Source: Saccharibacillus sp. CPCC 101409 (GTDB lineage: Bacteria; Bacillota; Bacilli; Paenibacillales; Paenibacillaceae). From it: a stretch of DNA of 64,000 bases. Under the pieces are notes generated by a model. The model did no database searches. It was not told the origin of the DNA and worked only from the letters and a program-made list of their open reading frames with translations. Made by a program: the position numbers and the translations under genes. The DNA lies in the NCBI RefSeq assembly GCF_030518235.1, contig NZ_JAULSA010000005.1, positions 248,001-312,000 of the forward strand. The letters run 5' to 3'. Shown in pieces: positions 35,043-43,640 of this stretch; position 1 is the stretch's first letter, and every line of letters begins with the position of its first letter.

Positions 35043-35666
35043 TCATCTACCGGCTGCCTGCGAGCGTCTGCGCCGGCGGATCAAGATAATCGGCGCCGCG
35101 CACAGAATAACGGCGGCGGCCGCGATCGGCGCTATCATCCGCAGGACGGAGCGGCCCGAGCCGGGCGTGCCGGGAGAAGCGCCCGCCGTCAGTTCGACGG
35201 GCTCCCCGAGCCGCTTGACGATAGGCTCGACGGAGCCGTCGTAGAGCTCATTGCCGGAACAAAGCGAAGTCGTCAGCACGCCTCCGTTTTCGCGGGCGAA
35301 TACCAGATATTTTTGTCCATTGGTAAACGAAGCTCCGCAGGATTCCGAACCTCTCGGCGTTTCCAAAGTCGTCGTTTCGTAGACCCGCCCTTTCCAGGCG
35401 CGTTCCACCTCGAACGTATACGAAACCGGGTCGCCGCTGGAAATCGTTCCGTTCAAGCCCGGTCCCGGCTTTCGAACGTCCGTCACCGTTCCCGCAAACA
35501 CTTGGCCGGCCCATTCGAGCTTTTCGTCCAAACTTCCCAGCGCGCAGCTGCACGCGTATGCCGGCTTCGTCTCCGCCAACAGTCCGCCGAGTAGAGCGGC
35601 CGCAGCGATCGCCAGCACGCCGAGCAGACTCCAAAGCGGCCTGATTCGATTTGTAAACAAGCACAT
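35043..35666 (-). CDS. Exported TIMP/NTR-like protein with C-terminal membrane anchor
   Basis: 207 residues. A signal peptide ends at about KPAYA, so the mature protein begins C-S-C (residues 39 and 41). Two further Cys are at 110 (ESCGASF) and 136 (LCSG). In mature numbering these are 1, 3, 72 and 98, close to Cys 1, 3, 70 and 99 of the TIMP N-terminal domain. The stretch WAGQVFAGTVTDV with later KGRVYETTTL fits the OB-like NTR fold. A membrane helix (MIAPIAAAAVILCAAPIILI) and an Arg-rich tail close the protein, so it is tethered outside. GAAGGAGGCAG lies upstream of the ATG. Bacterial TIMP-like proteins have no settled role. Confidence 0.72.
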   Translation of the reverse strand: MCLFTNRIRPLWSLLGVLAIAAAALLGGLLAETKPAYACSCALGSLDEKLEWAGQVFAGTVTDVRKPGPGLNGTISSGDPVSYTFEVERAWKGRVYETTTLETPRGSESCGASFTNGQKYLVFARENGGVLTTSLCSGNELYDGSVEPIVKRLGEPVELTAGASPGTPGSGRSVLRMIAPIAAAAVILCAAPIILIRRRRRSQAAGR

Positions 35667-35750
35667 CTTCCCTGCCTCCTTCCGCGAATAAATAAAGGTC
35701 GTTATCCTCTAAACGCGCGGCGGAAGGCGAAAGTTACAATTTTATCTTAA

Positions 35751-36326
35751 TCAGCCGCGGTATAAAGACGCGCGCTTATCGTAGATGCGCTCCGGCAAGT
35801 CGGCGGTAAAAGCATTCTTCCGGTATTTCTCCGCGCAGCGAATATTCCAGATCCGCAGTTCGTACAAACTGCCGTCGTCCCGGGGATGCCTGCCGTTCAC
35901 GACGATTCTGCCGTACTGTTCGGACGCCAGCGCGAAAGCGGGCTCGTCCAGCAGCCCGCTGAGCCCGTCGGTACGGATCGGCCTGCCGAAAGCGGGACTG
36001 TAGCGGAAACGGACGTTCAATTCCCGCCGGTCTTCCGGCAGCGAAAATCTCAATCCTTCCTGCTTGTCGAAAACGGTTCCCGCGGACAGCTCGTAACCCG
36101 CGCAGTTTTCCCGAAATTTATTCAAGCCGCCCGGATTGTGCCGCAGCGACAATTCGTGCACGTAGACGGCGTTTGCCCCGGCGCTTATTACGGACCCGGC
36201 GCCGAATGAAAAAGATTCGGCCGGCGGCAGCTCGAAGGATTCGGCTTCTTTGCGCAGTCCTGCGTACGGACCGCCGCGCACTTCTTTGTCCCAGTACAGC
36301 GATATAGCCTGGATCAGCAGCTTCAT
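35751..36326 (-). CDS. Hypothetical protein, 191 aa
   Basis: Not recognised. A soluble, mixed alpha/beta sequence starting MKLLIQAISLYWDKEV, with ELSLRHNPGGLNKFRENCAGYEL and a C-terminal RIWNIRCAEKYRKNAFTAD. It has no signal peptide or membrane helix. AGGAG stands right before the ATG, inside the end of the upstream VanZ-family gene (gap 3 bases), so the two are translationally linked. Two Cys are present, without a clear metal motif. Confidence 0.6.
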   Translation of the reverse strand: MKLLIQAISLYWDKEVRGGPYAGLRKEAESFELPPAESFSFGAGSVISAGANAVYVHELSLRHNPGGLNKFRENCAGYELSAGTVFDKQEGLRFSLPEDRRELNVRFRYSPAFGRPIRTDGLSGLLDEPAFALASEQYGRIVVNGRHPRDDGSLYELRIWNIRCAEKYRKNAFTADLPERIYDKRASLYRG

Positions 36327-36329
36327 CTC

Positions 36330-36854
36330 CTACCGCCTCCTTTTGCGCGCCGCCTCTTCCCGTCTGCGCGCAGACGGAGATCGGCCGGAAGCGCGGCTTT
36401 TTGCTTTCCGCTTGTTGCCGCCGCCCAGCTTGTACAACGCATAGCCGAGCGTCGCGCCGAGCCCGTTCAGGATCAGGTCGTCCACATCCGCCACGCCCAC
36501 GCCCGATACGCCCTGAAGCAGCTCCAGCGCGGCGATCAGGATCAGGAAGCGGAATATAAACCGGAAGTACCCCCGCCAGCCGCGAAACAGGAACGGAAAC
36601 AGAATGCCGAACGGCACGAACAGCGCCACGTTGCCGGCCAGATTGATCAGCGGCGCGCGGATATTGTGCCAGCTTGCCGAACGGGCGAACAGCCGGATCG
36701 TTTCCAGCGGCTTCAGGTTGTACCGCAAATCGTGATTCAGGCTCAGATGTTCCGCCCGTCCGAACCCCCAGAACATCAAATACAGCAGCCAGCCGCCGTA
36801 GCCGATCAGCAGCAGCGCGGCAAATATTTTCAAGGCGATTCCTTTAGCTTTCAT
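36330..36854 (-). CDS. VanZ-family membrane protein
   Basis: 174 residues with a VanZ-like core: helix IALKIFAALLLIGYGGWLLYLMF near the start, then NLAGNVALFVPFGILFPFLF, FIFRFLILIAALELLQG and VADVDDLILNGLGATLGYALY. VanZ members confer teicoplanin resistance in enterococci but most are of unknown role. The last 30 residues are Lys/Arg/Ser-rich. AAGGAG lies 11 bases before the ATG. Coupled to the following hypothetical gene. Confidence 0.82.
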   Translation of the reverse strand: MKAKGIALKIFAALLLIGYGGWLLYLMFWGFGRAEHLSLNHDLRYNLKPLETIRLFARSASWHNIRAPLINLAGNVALFVPFGILFPFLFRGWRGYFRFIFRFLILIAALELLQGVSGVGVADVDDLILNGLGATLGYALYKLGGGNKRKAKSRASGRSPSARRREEAARKRRR

Positions 36855-36942
36855 ACCTGTCTAAACTCCTTATCGTCATCCTTGCCGCGGCGCGCCCGGC
36901 AGACCGAACATGCGCGAATGCAAGCCGCAGGCGCCGAACGGT

Positions 36943-37827
36943 TCATTGTTTCCGCTCCGGCATGCGCCGCTTGAGCTCTGTCCAGATCGCGGCCATATCC
37001 TGTTCGTCCAGACCGCTCTGCACGGCGGAGGCGTAGGTGCGGTTGACGGCTTCGGCCAGCGGCAGATCGATCTGCTCCCGCCGCGCTTCCGCGGCCAGCA
37101 GGCCCAGGTCTTTCGACAGCAGACTCACCATAAACGCCGCCGGAAACTCTTCGTTCATCCACATGTCTTTCTTGCCGGCCAGCATCGGCGTATTGACCGC
37201 CGATTCGCCGATCATTTCGATCAGCTGCGCCCGGTCCAATCCCGCATGTTCGCCGATCAGCAGCGCTTCCGAGATGCCCTGCGCCATCACGCCCAGCAGC
37301 AGATTGATCGACAGCTTGGCCGAGCTGCCCGCGCCGGCTTCCCCGAAGCGGATCGTTTTTTTGCCGAGAATCTCGAAGTACGGCTTGCAGGCGTCGACCG
37401 CTTGTTCGTCGCCTCCCGCCAGAATAACCAGCTGACCGTTCTCCGCGGGACCGACCGAGCCGGACACCGGCGCGTCCACATACACGCCGCCCGCTTCTTC
37501 CGTCAGCCGCGCGAACTCCCGCGCTTCGTCCGGCGCGATCGTGCTCATATTGACGACCAGCGCTCCCGCGCCGAGACCGGCCAGCACTCCGTCCGCGCCG
37601 TTCAGGACGTCCTCGACCGCCGAGCCTTTCGTCAGCATGACGAAAACGGCCTTCGCGCCTTCGCACGCCGCCCGCGGCGACTGCGCAAGCTCCACTCCGT
37701 GATCGGCAAGCGGCTCCGCTTTGGCGGCCGTCCGGTTGAACGCGCGCAGCGGATAACCCGCTTTCAACAAATTCCGGGCCATCGGCAGCCCCATATATCC
37801 CGTTCCGATCCAGGCCAATTGTTCCAT
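36943..37827 (-). CDS. Beta-hydroxyacid dehydrogenase family oxidoreductase
   Basis: 294-residue NAD(P)-dependent enzyme of the 3-hydroxyisobutyrate dehydrogenase/tartronate semialdehyde reductase family. Seen: nucleotide loop WIGTGYMGLPMARNLLKAGY, substrate-site VDAPVSGSVGPAENG, and the catalytic Lys region GAGSSAKLSINLLLG. The C-terminal all-helical domain has LLSKDLGLL. The substrate could be 3-hydroxyisobutyrate or a related acid or semialdehyde. ATG 37827 has GGGAGTG about 9 bases away; the longer frame lacks a site. Confidence 0.88.
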   Translation of the reverse strand: MEQLAWIGTGYMGLPMARNLLKAGYPLRAFNRTAAKAEPLADHGVELAQSPRAACEGAKAVFVMLTKGSAVEDVLNGADGVLAGLGAGALVVNMSTIAPDEAREFARLTEEAGGVYVDAPVSGSVGPAENGQLVILAGGDEQAVDACKPYFEILGKKTIRFGEAGAGSSAKLSINLLLGVMAQGISEALLIGEHAGLDRAQLIEMIGESAVNTPMLAGKKDMWMNEEFPAAFMVSLLSKDLGLLAAEARREQIDLPLAEAVNRTYASAVQSGLDEQDMAAIWTELKRRMPERKQ

Positions 37828-37932
37828 ATCGCTCAGCACTCCCTTGTCTCGATTCTGCGATGCTCTTCTACCAGCATACCCGAATCGGCGGGCATCGTCA
37901 TTTTCTGCGCGCAAACCGCTGGAAGCCAACGC

Positions 37933-37961
37933 AAAAAAAGGACGGCGGAGTGCCGTCCTTT
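37933..37961 (-). terminator. Terminator after the four-helix membrane protein gene
   Basis: AAAGGACGGC (37937-37946) pairs with GCCGTCCTTT (37952-37961) around GGAGT. Seven T follow on the minus strand. Confidence 0.87.
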
Positions 37962-37999
37962 ATCGCGCCCCGGCGATCCGGACCGGAACGCCGCCTTGT

Positions 38000-38827
38000 T
38001 TATGCCGGCCACGAATCGTTCTGCGGCCGTTCATAGCCGGGCCGGCATTCGTCGAGAATCGCGAGGAAATCGGAAATGAATTCCTCGGGCGAGTCGGTCC
38101 GGCTGCGGCCGCGCAGATGGCGTTCGATCTGCTCGTAGCGTCCGTCGCCGACCGACAGCAGCAGCGCGCGGCCCGACATGCCCGTGTTCTGGATGCGGAG
38201 CTGCCGCACTTCCGTCAGCGGAATGCGAACGGCGTCGAAGTGTCCGTCAGGCCGCAGCGCGGCGGCGACATAATCGTACCGGGTAGCCGCCAGAACCATG
38301 CTGCCCGGACGCGCGTCGGTCCACAATTCGAAATCTTTGTACAGAGCACGCACTTCTTCCTCCGGCGCAAACAGCCCGACATATCGAAGTTCGTCCAGTA
38401 CCAGGGCGTCCACGCTGCGGTGCAGTTTGATTCTCGGCTTGATGTAGAACTGGATCGACAGCAGGCTGACCAGCGATACCGTAAGCATCGTTGTGTGGCT
38501 GCCCGCATCGAACACCAGCACCGCCGCCGCGAAGACAAGGATCGCCCACTGGGTCAGCGTCAGCGCGCGCAGCTTCTGGCCTCTCGTTTTGCGAAAACGC
38601 TTGAAACCTTCGCCCGGACGGTAGTCCGAAGTATACGCGCTCATCTTTCTTGCGCCTGCGAGTACCCAGATGCCCAGTCCGGTCATCAGCAGACTCAGCA
38701 GACTAAACAGGACGTCGCCTATCGCGACCGCCACGGCAAGACAGAACCCGAAGAACAGTGTGCACGACCAGCCGATCCATCTGCGCTTCCTCAACTGCTT
38801 TTTGAAATCCCTTTCCGCTCTATTCAA
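38000..38827 (-). CDS. Membrane protein with C-terminal PH-like domain, unknown
   Basis: 275 residues. Four hydrophobic helices (about 18-58 as one hairpin and 90-130 as another), separated by a basic loop (MSAYTSDYRPGEGFKRF). The C-terminal 140 residues are soluble and beta-rich (ALVLDELRYVGLFAPEEEV, VRQLRIQNTGMSG), like bacterial PH or YcxB-type domains. Start TTG 38827 with GAGGG 7 bases upstream. Family not recognised. Confidence 0.65.
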   Translation of the reverse strand: MNRAERDFKKQLRKRRWIGWSCTLFFGFCLAVAVAIGDVLFSLLSLLMTGLGIWVLAGARKMSAYTSDYRPGEGFKRFRKTRGQKLRALTLTQWAILVFAAAVLVFDAGSHTTMLTVSLVSLLSIQFYIKPRIKLHRSVDALVLDELRYVGLFAPEEEVRALYKDFELWTDARPGSMVLAATRYDYVAAALRPDGHFDAVRIPLTEVRQLRIQNTGMSGRALLLSVGDGRYEQIERHLRGRSRTDSPEEFISDFLAILDECRPGYERPQNDSWPA

Positions 38828-38911
38828 TCCTTATCCCTCTTCTTTCTTCTATGTATTCCATAATTCCCTTTTCATTCTAAACCGATTCGGCGAGCATGGC
38901 GAGAACAAAAA

Positions 38912-38957
38912 TAAAAAAGTTTCGGGCAGCCCGTTGAACCGGACCGTCCGAAACTTT
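38912..38957 (-). terminator. Terminator after lipoprotein gene
   Basis: AAAGTTTCGG (38916-38925) and CCGAAACTTT (38948-38957) with an inner CCCG/CGGAC part. TTTTTT follows on the minus strand. Confidence 0.78.
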
Positions 38958-39024
38958 ATGCGTAAATGCGCTTGAATCCGCTCAAGCCATATTGTTACTT
39001 TTTTCACTTAATAAATCGAAAAAT

Positions 39025-39612
39025 TTATTTGGCCGCTTTGGCCGCGTCCAGGATCGCCGTCAGGTAGCCTTTGGTGTCCTGGAGCGTCGCGCCGCTGACC
39101 GCATCGACCATTTCTTCGGGGCTTTTGCCTTCTAGGGCGCTTTCCAGCTCGGCGATCGTTTTGCCTGTTGCGAACGCTTCGAGCTCATGCAGGGAATCGT
39201 CGATCCGCTTGGTCGCTTTGGCATGGTCTTTCATCAGATCGCTGTAATAATCCGCATTCGCCAGTTTGGAAGCGAGCACGACTTTGGGGTCTTTGTAGCC
39301 TTCGCCGAATTCGTCGTCCGAGTTCGGTACGCCCGTCGCGACGTCGCTGCCCATAAACTGATAATCGTCCAGCGAAGCGCCGACGATCTTGTCGCCCTGA
39401 ACCGCCGCTACCGCGACCGTAAACGACTTGGTGCCGTGCGCCGCTTCTTCCACCCGGCCCATCTTCACCGGTCCCGCGTCGGCAGCCGCCGCCGAAGCCG
39501 TATTGCCCGTCGACGTTTCCGCCGGCGCGGCCGCTTCTTTTTGCCCGCAGCCCGCCGCAAGCAAAGACATTCCCGTTAACGCCGTCATCGCCAAGATTGA
39601 GATTTTTTTCAC
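39025..39612 (-). CDS. FMN-binding lipoprotein (possible flavinylated)
   Basis: 195-residue lipoprotein. Signal peptide with lipobox LLAAGC; lipidated Cys at residue 22. The linker to about 50 is Ala/Ser/Thr-rich. The body has KSFTVAVAAVQGDKIVGASLDDYQFM and the motif DAVSGATLQ at about 170-178. This matches D-x2-[ST]-GA-[TS], where flavin transferase ApbE attaches FMN to the final Thr. Such lipoproteins serve extracellular electron transfer. The start is GTG 39612 behind GGGGG. ApbE and the membrane partners are not in the window. Confidence 0.7.
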   Translation of the reverse strand: MKKISILAMTALTGMSLLAAGCGQKEAAAPAETSTGNTASAAAADAGPVKMGRVEEAAHGTKSFTVAVAAVQGDKIVGASLDDYQFMGSDVATGVPNSDDEFGEGYKDPKVVLASKLANADYYSDLMKDHAKATKRIDDSLHELEAFATGKTIAELESALEGKSPEEMVDAVSGATLQDTKGYLTAILDAAKAAK

Positions 39613-39778
39613 AAATATTCCCCCTGTAAATCGTTTTGTATGTACTGCCTCCTTACTCATACCATGCGCGATTTTGAGACGTCAATCGTATCGCGTACAT
39701 TTCAGGCGGTATAGGCGATTTTTATGTATACGTTTTCAAAATTGTCAAACATCCACGTGCTTCGACTCCCGTGTACGC

Positions 39779-39807
39779 CAAAACGGCGCTCCCGAAGGAA
39801 ACGCCGT
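39779..39807 (-). terminator. Terminator after thrC
   Basis: ACGGCG (39783-39788) pairs with CGCCGT (39802-39807) around a 13-base loop. Four T follow on the minus strand. Confidence 0.5.
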
Positions 39808-39822
39808 CTGCCGCTGTATGTG

Positions 39823-41226
39823 TTAAGCGAAAAAGGTTTCGAGCTGCCGCGTGACTTCCGCTTTGTCGCTTTCGATCACCGTCTGTACCTGCTCTTTGAG
39901 CGCCAGCTCGGCAATTTCGACCGGGAACTCCTGCGCGATATCGAGCAGCCGGACCGCTTCGTCGAACTTGGCCGGATGGGCGGTCGCGAACGTCGCGGTG
40001 ACTTCGCCGTCTGCGTTGAACGCTTCGTAAGCCGCGACGCCGCAGGCCGTATGCGGATCAAGCAGATAATCCCGCTCCGACTTGTATTTGCCGATTAGCT
40101 CCAGACACTGCTCGTTGCTCGCGCCGAGCGCCCGGAATTCCGCCTGCACGCGCTCCAGCAGTTCGCCTTCGATAAAGATGCGGCCTTCGCTCGCCAGATG
40201 CCCCATGATCTCCGATACCTTGGCGGAATCTTCGTCCAGCAGATAATACAGATAACGTTCGAAGTTGCTGGCTACCTGGATATCCATCGACGGACTGTGC
40301 GTTTTGCGGAATTCGCCCGGGCGATATTCGCCCGTTTGCACGAAGCGCTCCAGAATATTGTTTTCGTTGGTCGCAATAATCAGCTTGTGGATCGGCAGGC
40401 CCATTTTTTTCGCCAGGAAGCCCGAGAAGATATTGCCGAAGTTGCCGGACGGCACGCTGACGTTGATCTTCCTGCTTCCCGCTTCGCCGCCGAGCTGCTC
40501 GCTGACCCGGAAGTAGGCATAGAAATAATAAACGGTCTGCGCCAGGATGCGCACGAAGTTGATCGAGTTGATCGCGCGCAGATGGTACTTGGCTTTGAAG
40601 TCCAGATCCGTAAATAGTTCTTTGATGATCCGCTGACAGTCGTCGAAGTTGCCTTTGACCGACAGGTTCAGCACATTCTCGTCGTCCACCGTCGTCATTT
40701 GCAGCTCCTGCACTTTGCTGACTTTGCCGTGCGGGTGCAAAATGCAGATCTTGATGCCTTCTTTGCCGCGCACGCCCTGGATCGCCGCCGCGCCCGTATC
40801 GCCGGAAGTCGCGCCGAGGATATGAATGATTTCGCCGCGCGTCCGGGAGACGTAGGAATAAAATTCGCCCATAAATTGAAGCGCCACGTCTTTGAACGCG
40901 AATGTCGGCCCGTGGAACAGCTCCAGAATGTACAGGGCGTCGTCCAGCTTGCGCACCGGCGTCACTTCGGGTTCGCGGAAATTCGCATAGCTGGCGTCGA
41001 CCAGCTCCCGCAGATCTTTGTCCGGGATTTCCCCATTTGCGTACAGCGAGAAGATCTCGATAAACAGTTCGCGGAACGGCAGGTCTTTCCACCGCTCAAG
41101 CGTTTCCGTCGTTACGGCCGGAATCTGCTGCGGGACCATCAGTCCGCCGTCTTCGCCCAGTCCCATCAGGACGGTATCGATAAAGCCTTTCGGTTCAACC
41201 TGACCTCTTGTACTGATGTAGTTCAT
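39823..41226 (-). CDS. thrC: Threonine synthase, long type
   Basis: 467-residue PLP enzyme converting O-phosphohomoserine to threonine. The N-terminal FAIL-type segment STRGQVEPKGFIDTVLMGL is typical of the long class. PLP-binding Lys is in ELFHGPTFAFKDVALQ (K112). The phosphate-binding loop is GATSGDTGAAA, and SVPSGNFGN is present. Bacillus ThrC is the short (about 350 residue) class, so this is the E. coli/yeast-like class. ATG 41226 has GGGGG upstream. It stands alone; no homoserine kinase is adjacent. Confidence 0.94.
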   Translation of the reverse strand: MNYISTRGQVEPKGFIDTVLMGLGEDGGLMVPQQIPAVTTETLERWKDLPFRELFIEIFSLYANGEIPDKDLRELVDASYANFREPEVTPVRKLDDALYILELFHGPTFAFKDVALQFMGEFYSYVSRTRGEIIHILGATSGDTGAAAIQGVRGKEGIKICILHPHGKVSKVQELQMTTVDDENVLNLSVKGNFDDCQRIIKELFTDLDFKAKYHLRAINSINFVRILAQTVYYFYAYFRVSEQLGGEAGSRKINVSVPSGNFGNIFSGFLAKKMGLPIHKLIIATNENNILERFVQTGEYRPGEFRKTHSPSMDIQVASNFERYLYYLLDEDSAKVSEIMGHLASEGRIFIEGELLERVQAEFRALGASNEQCLELIGKYKSERDYLLDPHTACGVAAYEAFNADGEVTATFATAHPAKFDEAVRLLDIAQEFPVEIAELALKEQVQTVIESDKAEVTRQLETFFA

Positions 41227-41346
41227 CGTAAGCCCCCAAGCGATTTTTTTTACAATCATACCCCGAAACGGACATTCTGTGACAGCCTTTTTTTGACTTT
41301 TCGCCGCGCGATTCTCTGCTCCTGCGTCGCGCGGGCGCGCCGAAGT

Positions 41347-41826
41347 TCAGCGATGTCCGCCTGCCGCGTACAGAGCTTCGACCGCCTTTTTCAATTCGCG
41401 CTGCCGGTAAAGGATAAAAGCCCGCATATACCGCTTGAGCACGAGCCGATCGAACAATCGCCCGAGCGGCCCCAGCGGAGAAGCGAAGACCAGAATGTCC
41501 CGCACCAGCGTACCGCCCGGCTTTTCCTCGAATTCGTACCGATGGGTCATATGGCGAAAAGCGCCGCGGCGCATCGTATCGACAAAAAAGTACGGATACT
41601 CCATCTGTTCGACGACGGAAAGAAGCCGCTGCCGCACGCCGAAATGCACCGCTTCGAACAGGACCCTGTCTCCCAGCTCCATCTTCCCTTCTGTTATGCC
41701 GCCGGGCAGCGCCCGTTCGCGGGTATGCGGCCAGACCGTCCGAGGATGCAGCCCGATATCGCGCGCCGCGTCGAAGCAAACGCCGATCGGGGCGTGGATC
41801 AGGATCTCTTCATGGATTTCGCTCAA
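41347..41826 (-). CDS. SRPBCC (START-like) protein
   Basis: 159 residues of the polyketide cyclase/SRPBCC fold, a hydrophobic ligand-binding barrel. It begins SEIHEEILIHAPIGVCFDAARDIGLHP (classic first strand and helix), then GDRVLFEAVHFGVRQRLL, ending in a long amphipathic helix RLVLKRYMRAFILYRQRELKKAVEAL. Start TTG 41826 with AAGGAG 8 bases upstream. 12 bases after the SDR gene, so probably co-transcribed. Ligand unknown. Confidence 0.83.
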   Translation of the reverse strand: MSEIHEEILIHAPIGVCFDAARDIGLHPRTVWPHTRERALPGGITEGKMELGDRVLFEAVHFGVRQRLLSVVEQMEYPYFFVDTMRRGAFRHMTHRYEFEEKPGGTLVRDILVFASPLGPLGRLFDRLVLKRYMRAFILYRQRELKKAVEALYAAGGHR

Positions 41827-41838
41827 TGCCGATGCTCC

Positions 41839-42447
41839 TTACTCGTAGATCTTGTACACTTTGCCCGTTTCGATACCGAGCACGCTGCGTACAAAATAGT
41901 TTGCGACCCGCTCGGCCGGCACGGGGTTGAAGCCTTTGAAATAATCCGCGTACTTCTCGGCCGATTCGCTCAGCAGGCCGGCGCTCACCGAGTTCAGGCG
42001 GATGCCCCGGGGCAGTTCGAACGCGGCGGCGCCCACAAACGCGTCGATCGCCCCGTTGACCATGGAACTGGACGCTCCGCGCGCGATCGGGTGTTCTTTC
42101 AGAATACCGCTGACCAGCGTAAAGCTGCCGTTGTCGTTGAGTTTATGCTGGCCGAGCAGCACCGTGTTTACCTGGCCGAGCAGTTTGTTGTTGACGCTTT
42201 TGAGATTGTTCTCCGGCGTCAGGTCGGGCACCGCGTCGTAATGCGTCGAGCCCGCCGCGATCACGACGTGATCCAGATCCTTCACCTGTTCAAAAAGCGC
42301 GGAAATGCTGGCCGTATCCGTCATATCCACCTGCACGTCTCCGCTTGCGCGGCCCGCCGTCACAACGTCCAGACCGTGCTGTTTGAGCCTGGCCGTAACC
42401 GCGCTGCCCAATGTTCCCGTTCCGCCGATTACCAGTGCTTTTGCCAT
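41839..42447 (-). CDS. Short-chain dehydrogenase/reductase (small)
   Basis: 202-residue SDR. Cofactor loop VIGGTGTLGSAVTARL at the start, then VVIAAGSTHYDAVPDL. Shorter than typical SDRs (about 250) and with a degenerate active site: the Ser is in VSGILKEHP but the usual YxxxK appears replaced. Similar small SDRs are found in Bacilli. The ribosome binding site is weak (GGGGAAT, long spacing). Pairs with the SRPBCC gene. Confidence 0.82.
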   Translation of the reverse strand: MAKALVIGGTGTLGSAVTARLKQHGLDVVTAGRASGDVQVDMTDTASISALFEQVKDLDHVVIAAGSTHYDAVPDLTPENNLKSVNNKLLGQVNTVLLGQHKLNDNGSFTLVSGILKEHPIARGASSSMVNGAIDAFVGAAAFELPRGIRLNSVSAGLLSESAEKYADYFKGFNPVPAERVANYFVRSVLGIETGKVYKIYE

Positions 42448-42487
42448 TTTATGATTCCCCGCTTTCCTTTGTTAATGAATAAAGCCG

Positions 42488-42739
42488 TTACGAGCGGACG
42501 ATCCCGTCCCGAAATCGAATCTTCTTCGCTTGGTCGATTACATTCCGCAGGCGCCCGGCTTTGGCCGCCGCTTCCTTATTTCCCGGAGACAGGCGCAGCC
42601 GCAGTTTATAAAAAGAATACCCGATATACGCCAATACGATCTTCAGACTGCGGTCGGTGTCCGGATCGTACTCGTTCCAGAAACGAAAAGAAAAAGGCTT
42701 CTTGTTTTTTCCGCCCGGTTTACTGTTGTTGTCGGTCAT
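42488..42739 (-). CDS. Small basic hypothetical protein (83 aa)
   Basis: 83 residues: MTDNNSKPGGKNKKPFSF, then VLAYIGYSFYKLRLRLSP and a Lys/Arg-rich C-terminus. A short hydrophobic patch (LKIVLAYIGYSFYKL) may insert in a membrane or pack in a dimer. AAGGAGG precedes the ATG at 42739. The gene lies 17 bases after the DUF2625 gene and likely follows it on the same mRNA. Family unknown. Confidence 0.65.
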   Translation of the reverse strand: MTDNNSKPGGKNKKPFSFRFWNEYDPDTDRSLKIVLAYIGYSFYKLRLRLSPGNKEAAAKAGRLRNVIDQAKKIRFRDGIVRS

Positions 42740-42756
42740 AATCGTCGTCCTCCTTG

Positions 42757-43449
42757 TTATTGTCCGCCGCCGGATTCCAATCGAAGCTGGCTGCGCATAT
42801 CCTGCTGCATATCCCAAAGTTCGGTCGCAGGCACCGGATTTTTATCGGCTTTCTCCACGTCGCGGCCTTCTTCGGACCATAGAAAAGGGTAGATCAGCAG
42901 CGCCCGGTCGCCTTCCAGCGCTTCAGCGGTTTGTTCCCAGCCGTTCCAGCGGAACGTCGAGTAATACTGCTCCAGATCGCCGCCGAGCGCCCAGTCCAGA
43001 AAATCGGTATAGCTTTTCTCCGTATCTTCCCATTCCAGCGTATCCGGAGCAAAATAATACACGCCCGGCGAATGATCGTTGAACGCCCCGTTGTTGACCG
43101 CGAAAAATCCGCCGGCGATATCGTAAGCGACGATCACACAACCTTCCGGCTTGAACTTGAGCGGCTCCGGATTCGGTCCGAGCCCGTTCCAGGAACGGAT
43201 ATCGCCCGCAATTTGCGGATGGCCTGAGCCCAGAATGCGCAGCCAGCCCCGGTCGATCAGTATTCCGCCGCATTCCAGCGCCACCGCGCCGAGCGTGGTC
43301 CTTCTGCTCATTTGCAGGCCGACGAGCGTTTCTTCGGCGCGCGCCCGGTCGCGTTTCAACACGGTCACATCGTTGGACGCCGAGGCGATCGCTTCCAGCA
43401 ACGGAGGCCAGGCGTCGCCGCGGGCGCGCAGTTCTTCCAGCGTTTTCAT
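42757..43449 (-). CDS. DUF2625 protein
   Basis: 230 residues with the DUF2625 pattern: TLGAVALECGGILIDRGWLRILGSG, SWNGLGPNPEPL, VIVAYDIAGGFFAVNNGAF and GVYYFAPDTLEWEDTEKSYTDFLDWAL. Soluble; function unknown to me. GGAGG precedes the ATG at 43449. Probably co-transcribed with the small basic protein gene behind it. Confidence 0.85.
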   Translation of the reverse strand: MKTLEELRARGDAWPPLLEAIASASNDVTVLKRDRARAEETLVGLQMSRRTTLGAVALECGGILIDRGWLRILGSGHPQIAGDIRSWNGLGPNPEPLKFKPEGCVIVAYDIAGGFFAVNNGAFNDHSPGVYYFAPDTLEWEDTEKSYTDFLDWALGGDLEQYYSTFRWNGWEQTAEALEGDRALLIYPFLWSEEGRDVEKADKNPVPATELWDMQQDMRSQLRLESGGGQ

Positions 43450-43640
43450 CACAGACCTCCTTCGTTTGTTCCTCGATACTTCTTCGTTCTATTGTAAAGC
43501 ATGGGACGAAGCCCGCTCAACCCGCCGATTTCCCGTTTGCTATAAAACCCCACCCCGGTTTGTCCGATAAAAAGGAAGATTCCGGCAAACGGCCGGCAGG
43601 AACAATCCGCAGCTTGAGAATCCGGAGGGGGAAATCCACA

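Noticed and set aside
41227-41346. T-box leader near thrC
   Set aside because: The region upstream of thrC is too short and has no T-box sequence or terminator pair.
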